A stretch of 27,313 bases of DNA, from the NCBI GenBank assembly GCA_964533515.1, contig CAZHMB010000008.1:1-27313 (forward strand). Direction: 5' to 3'. The translations under genes and the position numbers were made by a program. Within the stretch, counting starts at the first letter, position 1; every line of letters starts with the position of its first letter. Shown here in pieces: positions 21,003 through 26,131 of the stretch. The DNA is from CAZHMB01 sp964533515 (GTDB lineage Archaea > Nanobdellota > Nanobdellia > Pacearchaeales > GW2011-AR1). The notes beneath the pieces are model-generated. The model worked only from the letters and a program-made list of their open reading frames with translations, made no database searches and was not told the DNA's origin.

Positions 21003-21623
21003 TTAATGTTTTCCTTGTTTCTCTTTAACAATCCACCCCGTTAAAAGAATTATTCCCACAATTAAGAAAACAATTAATTGAAATAAAGGGTTGATTGTTC
21101 CTACATAAGCTAAGAGAAATGTAACTGGAATAACCCCAATAAATGTTGCAATAACATAGGGCCAAAATTTGATCTTACTAAATAATCCCAAGGCATAACT
21201 CAAGATATCAACAGGGATAATCATTCTTAAAAATAAAACACTTAAGAATAAATTCTTTTCGGGAATTTTATCTTCTATATGATGAATTTGTGATAAAGGA
21301 ATTAATCTTTTCACAATCTTCACACCATATTTTCTTGCTAATAAAAATGCAATGATTGAACCCAATGTCCACCCAATAACACTAACTGCTCCAGCAAGTT
21401 TCCATCCCCAAATATTTGAAACTAAAGGAATTAATGGTATGGAAGAGATGGGAGCAACAACAATTGCAATTATTATAATTGAGATATAAATTAAAATCCC
21501 TCCTATGCTTTTATTAATCAAACCTTCAAAAAAATCAATATTCGTTTGGACAAGATATGTTAGAACAACAAATATCAAGATAATAAATGAGATTTCTATT
21601 AGAGATTTTATCTTTGGATTCAT
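21003..21623 (-). CDS. VTT-domain (TVP38/TMEM64/DedA-like) membrane protein
   Basis: The protein (206 aa) has five or six hydrophobic segments (about 9-27, 38-72, 77-96, 126-145, 152-173 and 180-198). The middle carries the VTT hallmark: a strand with P-I-S-S-I-P-L-I-P-L, a glycine-rich helix (G-W-T-L-G-S) and F-L-L-A-R-K-Y-G, then F-L-R-M-I-I-P-V-D. VTT proteins move or scramble lipids in membranes. TATA at 21645-21653 lies about 26 bases before the ATG. Confidence 0.85.
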   Translation of the reverse strand: MNPKIKSLIEISFIILIFVVLTYLVQTNIDFFEGLINKSIGGILIYISIIIIAIVVAPISSIPLIPLVSNIWGWKLAGAVSVIGWTLGSIIAFLLARKYGVKIVKRLIPLSQIHHIEDKIPEKNLFLSVLFLRMIIPVDILSYALGLFSKIKFWPYVIATFIGVIPVTFLLAYVGTINPLFQLIVFLIVGIILLTGWIVKEKQGKH

Positions 21624-21678
21624 TGTTTTCTAAAACAAAAAGAGTTTATATTGTTTATCTCTTGAAGATTTGGATTCA

Positions 21679-21897
21679 TTAGCTCTTATCTATAAACAGC
21701 CTCTTTACTAGGGGCAATCCAAAAATAATTGCTAAAATTAAATACCAGTACCATTCAAACCGAAGAACAAATTCTAAAAATGCTGGCCAAAGAGTTATTA
21801 ATGTTAAAATTGCGAAAATTGCTGCAAGCTGTGCTAATTTAACATCGTACCATTTGAATCTTTTCAAAACCTCTTCTGACCATTTAATCAAACCCAT
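21679..21897 (-). CDS. Small two-helix membrane protein, 72 aa
   Basis: I do not recognise this protein. After an amphipathic start (W-S-E-E-V-L-K-R-F), it has two membrane helices (about 20-40 and 50-64) and a basic end. A TATATATA stretch at about 21930-21937 may be its promoter. It is followed 55 bases later on the same strand by the VTT gene, which has its own TATA box. Confidence 0.65.
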   Translation of the reverse strand: MGLIKWSEEVLKRFKWYDVKLAQLAAIFAILTLITLWPAFLEFVLRFEWYWYLILAIIFGLPLVKRLFIDKS

Positions 21898-21953
21898 TTT
21901 TCTATGTTTATTTGATGTTAAATAACTATATATATTTAACTTCTTCCGAACAT

Positions 21954-22034
21954 GACCCCGAGGGTCGCGAGAATAACCTAAAGGTTACAAGAACCTTTTC
22001 AAGGCCTCCAAGGAGGTAACCTAAAGGTCACAAG
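21954..22034. repeat. Cluster of five mini-hairpins
   Basis: Five short perfect or near-perfect hairpins follow one another: GACCC/GGGTC (21954-21966), TAACC/GGTTA with loop TAAA (21974-21987), CCTT/AAGG (21994-22004), CCTCC/GGAGG (22005-22016) and ACC/GGT with loop TAAA (22018-22028). The unit CCTAAAGG-x-x-ACAAG recurs at 21977 and 22020, and again inside the broken tRNA at 22088. No coding frame is apparent in 21898-22182. Confidence 0.6.
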
Positions 22035-22035
22035 G

Positions 22036-22141
22036 CAAAGCTTTAAATTCTTAAAATATTGTATATTCTCAAGCCCCGATCGCATACCCTAAAGGGCACA
22101 AGGACCTTTTCAAGGTAAGGGTATTGCACCAGATTGCTAAT
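22036..22141 (+). pseudogene. Broken 5' half of tRNA-Ser(GCT) with its promoter
   Basis: Bases 22036-22086 are identical to 22859-22909, covering the promoter and the first 14 bases of the intact tRNA-Ser (here from 22073). Then 31 foreign bases (22087-22117) interrupt the D-loop, after which 22118-22141 again match 22910-22933, ending just past the anticodon loop. The 3' half is absent, so it cannot give a tRNA by itself. The foreign piece is made of two hairpins (CCC/GGG with loop TAAA; ACCTT/AAGGT with loop TTC) like those at 21974-22004. Confidence 0.75.
22087..22117. mobile_element. 31-bp double-hairpin insertion in the pseudo-tRNA
   Basis: The insert is defined exactly by comparison with the intact tRNA at 22896-22976. 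It contains hairpins at 22087-22096 and 22104-22116 and resembles 21977-22004 (the unit CCTAAAGG, ACAAG, ACCTTTTCAAGG). It may be a tiny mobile palindromic unit, comparable in form, though not in sequence, to double-hairpin elements known from fungal mitochondria. Confidence 0.5.
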
Positions 22142-22182
22142 TTAGTCAATGAAAACATGGCAGTTAGTAAATAATAGTAAAA

Positions 22183-22842
22183 ATGGAAGAAGAAATAAAA
22201 AATAAAGAAACTTTTGAAAAAGTTTATGAAGAACCAGAGAAAGCCGTCTGGACTAATAAAGAACCCCCAGAAGAATTAGTTGAGTTAGTTGAAAGCGGAA
22301 AAATAAAACCTTGCAAAGTTATTGATGTGGGGTGTGGTGAAGGATTTTATTCAATATATTTGGCTTCAAAAGGATTTGATGTAACTGGAATAGATATATC
22401 AGAGAAAGCAATAAACTATGCAAAAGAAAATGCTAGAAAAGCTGATTTTGACATCAAATTTAAAGTAATGGATTTAAATGATTTATCAGGATTGAAAGAA
22501 AAATTTGATTTGGTTTTAGAATGGGCAATTCTTCATTGTGTGCCTTTTGAAAAAAGAAAAAAATATGTAGAAAATGTAAGTAATTTATTAAATAGAGAAG
22601 GGAAGTATTTCTCAACTTGTTTTAATGTTAAAGATCCCAAATTTGGTCAAATAGGAAAGAGATTAAGGATAGTTCCAGAAAATGCAAGAGCTCTTATGGG
22701 GGAAGAGATGTATTTTTCATCATTAGATGAAATCAAACAATTGTTTGAGTCTCACTTTAAGCTAATTGAAAGCAAAATATTTGAAAAAATGGGTGGGGGG
22801 AAAATAAACACATGGAACTATTTTTTCATGGAGAAAAGATAA
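22183..22842 (+). CDS. Class I SAM-dependent methyltransferase
   Basis: The protein (219 aa) is a Rossmann-fold methyltransferase. Motif I is V-I-D-V-G-C-G-E-G (about 47-55), the acidic residue ending strand 2 lies in V-T-G-I-D-I-S (about 70-76), and motif IV is D-L-V-L-E-W-A-I-L-H-C (about 108-118). The substrate is unknown; small-molecule type (TehB/UbiE-like) is most likely. It is the only gene between the broken tRNA-Ser copy and the intact tRNA-Ser, so it looks like island cargo. No good TATA box directly precedes it; the duplicated tRNA promoter at 22050-22059 could drive it. Confidence 0.85.
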   Translation: MEEEIKNKETFEKVYEEPEKAVWTNKEPPEELVELVESGKIKPCKVIDVGCGEGFYSIYLASKGFDVTGIDISEKAINYAKENARKADFDIKFKVMDLNDLSGLKEKFDLVLEWAILHCVPFEKRKKYVENVSNLLNREGKYFSTCFNVKDPKFGQIGKRLRIVPENARALMGEEMYFSSLDEIKQLFESHFKLIESKIFEKMGGGKINTWNYFFMEKR

Positions 22843-22858
22843 AACAATAAACTAAATA

Positions 22859-22895
22859 CAAAGCTTTAAATTCTTAAAATATTGTATATTCTCAA
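22859..22895 (+). promoter_or_regulatory. tRNA-Ser promoter (duplicated upstream)
   Basis: The TATA-like CTTAAAATATT (22873-22883) sits about 20 bases before the tRNA. The whole 37-base region is identical at 22036-22072, in front of the broken copy. Confidence 0.55.
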
Positions 22896-22976
22896 GCCCC
22901 GATCGCATAAGGGTATTGCACCAGATTGCTAATCTGGGCCTTCACGGGCACCCAGGTTCGAGTCCTGGTCGGGGCG
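22896..22976 (+). tRNA. tRNA-Ser (anticodon GCT)
   Basis: The acceptor stem pairs GCCCCGA (22896-22902) with TCGGGGC (22969-22975), and G76 is the discriminator. The anticodon arm is CCAGA-TTGCTAA-TCTGG with GCT at 22928-22930, reading AGC/AGU serine codons. A long variable arm (about 22938-22950) marks a type II tRNA. The T arm CCAGG-TTCGAGT-CCTGG is perfect. CCA is not encoded. The D-stem is short (GCA/TGC). Confidence 0.95.
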
Positions 22977-23016
22977 TTTGTTTTTTGGGTAAGAAGAGTT
23001 CTGATAGGAATAATAA

Positions 23017-24246
23017 ATGCGCGAGAATAGAATAACCAAAGCGGACATAAGAAAATATAGAAGGATATTGAAAGAAGCAACGAGAAGGCCTTCTGTTATA
23101 AGAACTAGAGATTATCTTGAAGCAAGTATTGTAAAGCCAGATTTTTATGTTCTGGATATTGGGATGGGGCCAAACTGTAATTTGAGATGCCCTATTTGTT
23201 TAGCTGACTGTGGTCCGGATAAAGAAGGTTTGCCGAGTCCTGAGATAGTTGGAAAAACCTTGTCACAAGCAAAAGATCAGGGAATAGAATTTGTGGAATT
23301 AACCAATGGAGAACCAATAAGAGATGAAAATAGAGAAGTTCTTGGTGTGGCAGCAGAATATTCCTCAGAATTACCTTTGTCTATTTTAACTAACGGGACT
23401 TTTGCATCAACGCCCGAAAGTGCAAAGGAATGGTTTTCTTTTTTAAAAAAGAAAGGATTGGATCCGGCTGCTGGAGAAAATCATTTGGTGGTAAGCTATG
23501 GAAAATCTTATCACGTTCCTCCAGAAAATTATTTTAATATAAATTATGGTTTTAGAGAAGTATTTCCAAATATTCCACCAGGATTATTTTTAAAGTATAG
23601 GTTAATTAATTTCGGAGATGGGGAAGATAATTTGAGGAGACATAACCAGATAATAAGAGGAATATATGAGGTTTTTGGAACAAGAAGATCAGTCCATGCA
23701 ACTATTGATAGTGATGAATTTTCTGTGAGAGTTTATCCAAGAGAAGGTCCCCCCATAAAATTTAGGCAACAAGGTTTTGTTCCTACGGGAAGGGGCAAAA
23801 AAATGAAAGTTGCAGATCACCTTTACCCCCTCAGAGAGCTTACCCCCCAAGATTTAACTTTAGAACAGCGAGCCGCAGATAGCGTGGCATTATCTCATAC
23901 CGGAGATCTTAATTTTGGTTCGGTTAGTTCAATATCCGATGTCAGGGGGCAATATGGAAACATTTCTTCAACACCCTTGCGAGAGATATTAGAAAATATG
24001 AGGCGAGATAGATTATTTCAGGTATATAAAATTGGGGGTTCTGGCTTTTTATATGCTGTTGCTCAAAAAGCAGATCCAAATTTTAAAGTTAAAGGGAAAA
24101 CAAGAGATGATGTTTTGAGGAGAATATTCAAAAGTCGTAGATTGCAACAGGGAATTCGTGAAGTAGTTGAAGATCCAAAAAATCTATTTGATTCCTATTT
24201 TGAACATGTCAATTCTTTAGATCTGAGGAAAAGGCATAAAGTATAG
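23017..24246 (+). CDS. Radical SAM protein
   Basis: The [4Fe-4S] motif C-N-L-R-C-P-I-C (C54, C58, C61) is followed by a fourth cysteine (C65) and an acidic T-N-G-E-P (about 96-100) and L-T-N-G-T-F strand, as in radical SAM TIM barrels that cleave S-adenosylmethionine to start radical chemistry. N-terminal 45 residues are basic. The C-terminal half (about 160-409) is not recognised and has no obvious extra Fe-S cysteine cluster, so the reaction is unknown. It starts 40 bases after tRNA-Ser; its leader resembles that of the gene at 17437. It might be read through from the tRNA. Confidence 0.85.
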   Translation: MRENRITKADIRKYRRILKEATRRPSVIRTRDYLEASIVKPDFYVLDIGMGPNCNLRCPICLADCGPDKEGLPSPEIVGKTLSQAKDQGIEFVELTNGEPIRDENREVLGVAAEYSSELPLSILTNGTFASTPESAKEWFSFLKKKGLDPAAGENHLVVSYGKSYHVPPENYFNINYGFREVFPNIPPGLFLKYRLINFGDGEDNLRRHNQIIRGIYEVFGTRRSVHATIDSDEFSVRVYPREGPPIKFRQQGFVPTGRGKKMKVADHLYPLRELTPQDLTLEQRAADSVALSHTGDLNFGSVSSISDVRGQYGNISSTPLREILENMRRDRLFQVYKIGGSGFLYAVAQKADPNFKVKGKTRDDVLRRIFKSRRLQQGIREVVEDPKNLFDSYFEHVNSLDLRKRHKV

Positions 24247-24303
24247 ATTTTCTCTATTTTTCTTAATCATAAGATTTATAATAACTTCTTGGTAGTTATT
24301 AAA

Positions 24304-24765
24304 ATGAAAAAAGTAATCTTATACATTGCCCAGAGTTTAGATGGATTTATTGCAGCAAAAGATGGTTCTGTTTCATGGCTCGAAAACTTTGAATCTTCAG
24401 GTTTTGGGTTTAAAGAATTTTATTCAAAAATAGGTTCTATTGTTTTGGGGAATACGACGTACAAGCAATTTCCAGATTCATACAAGGATAAGCCCACATA
24501 TGTTTATTCAAGAAAGAAGAAAGGTCAAAAAGAAAATATTATTTTCACAAATAAAAAACCTCAAGATTTGTTAAAGTCTATAACTGCAGATAAAGATATT
24601 TTTTTGGTTGGCGGGGCAAAAGTTATTAATTTATTCTTGAATTCAAATGCCATTGATGAGATTAGACTTTTTACTATGCCGATTATTTTAGGAGAGGGGA
24701 TTAGGCTTTTTCAAGGAGGTGATTTCAGAATTGATTTAAAAATTAAAGAAAGTAAAATCTTATAA
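24304..24765 (+). CDS. Dihydrofolate reductase-like (RibD C-terminal domain family) protein
   Basis: The chain begins with the family strand V-I-L-Y-I-A-Q-S-L-D-G-F-I-A and continues with W-L, L-G-N-T-T-Y (G-R-x-T-Y-like) and I-F-L-V-G-G-A-K-V-I (NADPH-binding G-G), ending I-I-L-G-E-G-I-R-L-F. These are hallmarks of the RibD C-terminal/DHFR-like reductases, which use NADPH to reduce a pterin- or pyrimidine-like substrate. I chose ATG 24304 (153 aa) over TTG 24289, because the TATA box ATTTATAATA at 24274-24283 lies 25 bases upstream. Confidence 0.85.
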   Translation: MKKVILYIAQSLDGFIAAKDGSVSWLENFESSGFGFKEFYSKIGSIVLGNTTYKQFPDSYKDKPTYVYSRKKKGQKENIIFTNKKPQDLLKSITADKDIFLVGGAKVINLFLNSNAIDEIRLFTMPIILGEGIRLFQGGDFRIDLKIKESKIL

Positions 24766-24858
24766 GTCTGGGGTTGTTGAATTGCAGTATATTAGATAAA
24801 AATTTATGTGGTTTGTATTTTTTATGCTTCTTTTTAGTTAGGTTTTTCTTAATCACAA

Positions 24859-24868
24859 ACTTTATAAG
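24859..24868 (+). promoter_or_regulatory. TATA box of initiator tRNA-Met
   Basis: CTTTATAAGT is centred about 28 bases before the first base of the tRNA at 24892, the normal archaeal distance. Confidence 0.55.
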
Positions 24869-24891
24869 TAAATTGATAGTGAAATTTACAT

Positions 24892-24967
24892 AGCGGGGTG
24901 GAGCAGTCTGGAGTGCTCGTCGGGCCCATAACCCGGAGGTCGCGTGGTTCAAATCCCGCCCCCGCTA
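24892..24967 (+). tRNA. Initiator tRNA-Met (anticodon CAT), with unusual features
   Basis: The acceptor stem AGCGGGG pairs with CCCCGCT (24960-24966), giving the A1:U72 pair, and the anticodon stem has three G-C pairs next to the loop; both mark an archaeal initiator. Anticodon CAT is at 24927-24929. Two oddities: base 33, normally U, is C (24926), and the T-stem 5' arm is GCG-T-GG against CCCGC, leaving an unpaired T at 24945. The 3' end is part of a 34-bp direct repeat with 25199-25232. Confidence 0.9.
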
Positions 24968-24993
24968 TTTGGCGAGATTTGAACAAATCCCTA
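24960..24993. repeat. Direct repeat at tRNA-Met 3' end, left copy
   Basis: These 34 bases (last 8 of the tRNA plus 26 beyond) recur at 25199-25232 with two mismatches, 239 bases away. The flanking GATTTG-aa-CAAATC hairpin (24977-24990) is included. A short third copy of CCCGCTAT lies at 25052-25059. Confidence 0.7.
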
Positions 24994-25051
24994 CTCGAGC
25001 CCACGAAAGTCGTTATCAACAAATAAAATTTGTCGCTTCCGTAAACTCTCG
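24991..25051. repeat. Hairpin repeat R2, copy 2
   Basis: Second copy of the 61-base repeat at 2655-2715, with 54 identities. Here the loop has its own pairing ACAAAT/ATTTGT (25019-25033). GGCGAGA (24971-24977) and TCTCGCC (25047-25053) form an inverted pair around the repeat. It starts where the left tRNA-Met direct repeat ends. Confidence 0.7.
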
Positions 25052-25080
25052 CCCGCTATAGGATATTGAAGAGATAAAAA

Positions 25081-25197
25081 GTGAAATATCCTTGGGGTTT
25101 GCTAAATTCAGATTTATTTGGTTTTCAAATTCCGGGTGATTTCGCGAAATTAAATTCCGAAGGTAAATTAAAAAAATTTGAGCGAGGTCAGGAGTAG
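25081..25197 (+). CDS. Possible 38-codon ORF in the tRNA-Met island
   Basis: GTG 25081 to TAG 25195-25197 encodes a short peptide of ordinary composition (K-Y-P-W-G-L-L-N-S-D-L-F-G-F...). It has no clear ribosome binding site. It may be a relic of cargo inside the 239-bp island; I see nothing else in 25052-25198. Confidence 0.25.
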   Translation: MKYPWGLLNSDLFGFQIPGDFAKLNSEGKLKKFERGQE

Positions 25198-25198
25198 T

Positions 25199-25232
25199 CC
25201 CCGCTATTTGGCGAGATTTGAGAAAATCCCTA
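25199..25232. repeat. Direct repeat of tRNA-Met 3' end, right copy
   Basis: Partner of 24960-24993 (32 of 34 identical). It marks the right edge of a 239-bp island next to the tRNA. The hairpin GATTT-gaga-AAATC is kept although two bases differ. Confidence 0.7.
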
Positions 25233-25250
25233 GTTTAGTTTTAGAGGTGA

Positions 25251-25715
25251 TTGACTGCAGAGAATAGTTCTGAGAAGATTAAGATGATCTATCATGATAA
25301 GTATCATTGGAAGGAAGGATTAGTAGAAATTTTTCCGGGAAAAGAAAGAATTTTTAGAGTTGGAAATAGGGTTTCAATTCATCATAAGCAAAAGAAATAT
25401 TCTGGGATCGTTATAGAAGTAAAAAAGTTCAATGAGCGAAATGGAGTTTTTCCACATCCCGAGGTTTTTATTAAAACTGATGAATTAGTAGATTCTGTTC
25501 CTGGAGCTTTGTTTGATGGTTTTGGAGTAAGGGGCGAGAGTAGTTTATTCTATTTTGAGGATGAAACTGGTGAAGATATAAAAAAATTGCGAGGGCCTTT
25601 AGTTACAGATATTCCTAAGGAAGAACTAGAAATATTTAAAAGATTGAAGCCTTCTTTAAGAAGAGAATTAATTAAATCGCATGATGGAATTCCTTTTGAC
25701 TATTGGGGAATATAA
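25251..25715 (+). CDS. Hypothetical protein, 154 aa
   Basis: I do not recognise this protein. It looks like a soluble beta-rich fold with V-S-I-H-H-K-Q (about 42-48) and F-P-H-P-E-V-F-I, and ends F-D-Y-W-G-I. Two starts compete: TTG 25251, close behind GAGGTGA (25243-25249), and ATG 25284, which gives 143 aa and is preceded by AGTTCTGAGAA, similar to leaders at 17437 and 23017. The next gene begins one base after its stop (operon). Confidence 0.55.
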   Translation: MTAENSSEKIKMIYHDKYHWKEGLVEIFPGKERIFRVGNRVSIHHKQKKYSGIVIEVKKFNERNGVFPHPEVFIKTDELVDSVPGALFDGFGVRGESSLFYFEDETGEDIKKLRGPLVTDIPKEELEIFKRLKPSLRRELIKSHDGIPFDYWGI

Positions 25716-25716
25716 G

Positions 25717-26121
25717 ATGCAAACCTTTTTACCATATCCGAATTTTGAGAAATCTGCGAAAGTTTTAGATAATAAAAGACTTGGAAAACAAAGAGTTGAA
25801 GCTTTTCAGATTTTGAATATAATTTTGAATAGAACAAAGACAAAGGGCTGGAGAAATCATCCTGCTGTGAAGATGTGGAAAGGTCATCCCAATGCCTTGA
25901 AGAGTTATTTTAATTGTTGTTTGAATGAGTGGATTTCTCGTGGTTTTAATAATAATATGGGATTTGAAGTTATTAGGGGTAAAGTTAAAAATCCTACATT
26001 GATTGGGAAGAAGAAATTTCACGATTCACATAGAAGTAATTTATTGAGGAAGGATAAGAAATATTATTCTCAATTTGGGTGGAAGGTTGGAGATGGTTTG
26101 GAGTATTGTTGGCCGAAGTGA
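25717..26121 (+). CDS. Pyrimidine-dimer DNA glycosylase-like protein
   Basis: The opening M-Q-T-F-L-P-Y-P-N-F-E-K-S-A and V-L-D-N-K-R-L-G-K-Q-R-V-E-A, then G-W-R-N-H-P-A-V-K-M-W, are typical of the Pyr_excise family (T4 endonuclease V relatives), small enzymes that remove UV-damaged pyrimidine dimers from DNA. Length from ATG 25717 is 134 aa, as usual. I chose this ATG rather than the one at 25681, because the family begins here and the preceding gene stops at 25713-25715. Function in repair is by family; some relatives are uncharacterised. Confidence 0.82.
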   Translation: MQTFLPYPNFEKSAKVLDNKRLGKQRVEAFQILNIILNRTKTKGWRNHPAVKMWKGHPNALKSYFNCCLNEWISRGFNNNMGFEVIRGKVKNPTLIGKKKFHDSHRSNLLRKDKKYYSQFGWKVGDGLEYCWPK

Positions 26122-26131
26122 ATAGGAAAGT

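Noticed and set aside
21954..22141. CRISPR array, considered because of repeated CCTAAAGG units
   Set aside because: Units are irregularly spaced, short, and self-palindromic, with no spacers of constant length and no cas genes nearby.
22073..22141. A split-tRNA 5' half as in Nanoarchaeum, or a tRNA with a D-loop intron
   Set aside because: A complete tRNA-Ser(GCT) exists downstream, no matching 3' half or complementary joining sequence is seen, and the insert folds into two hairpins rather than a splice motif. Kept only as a remote alternative.
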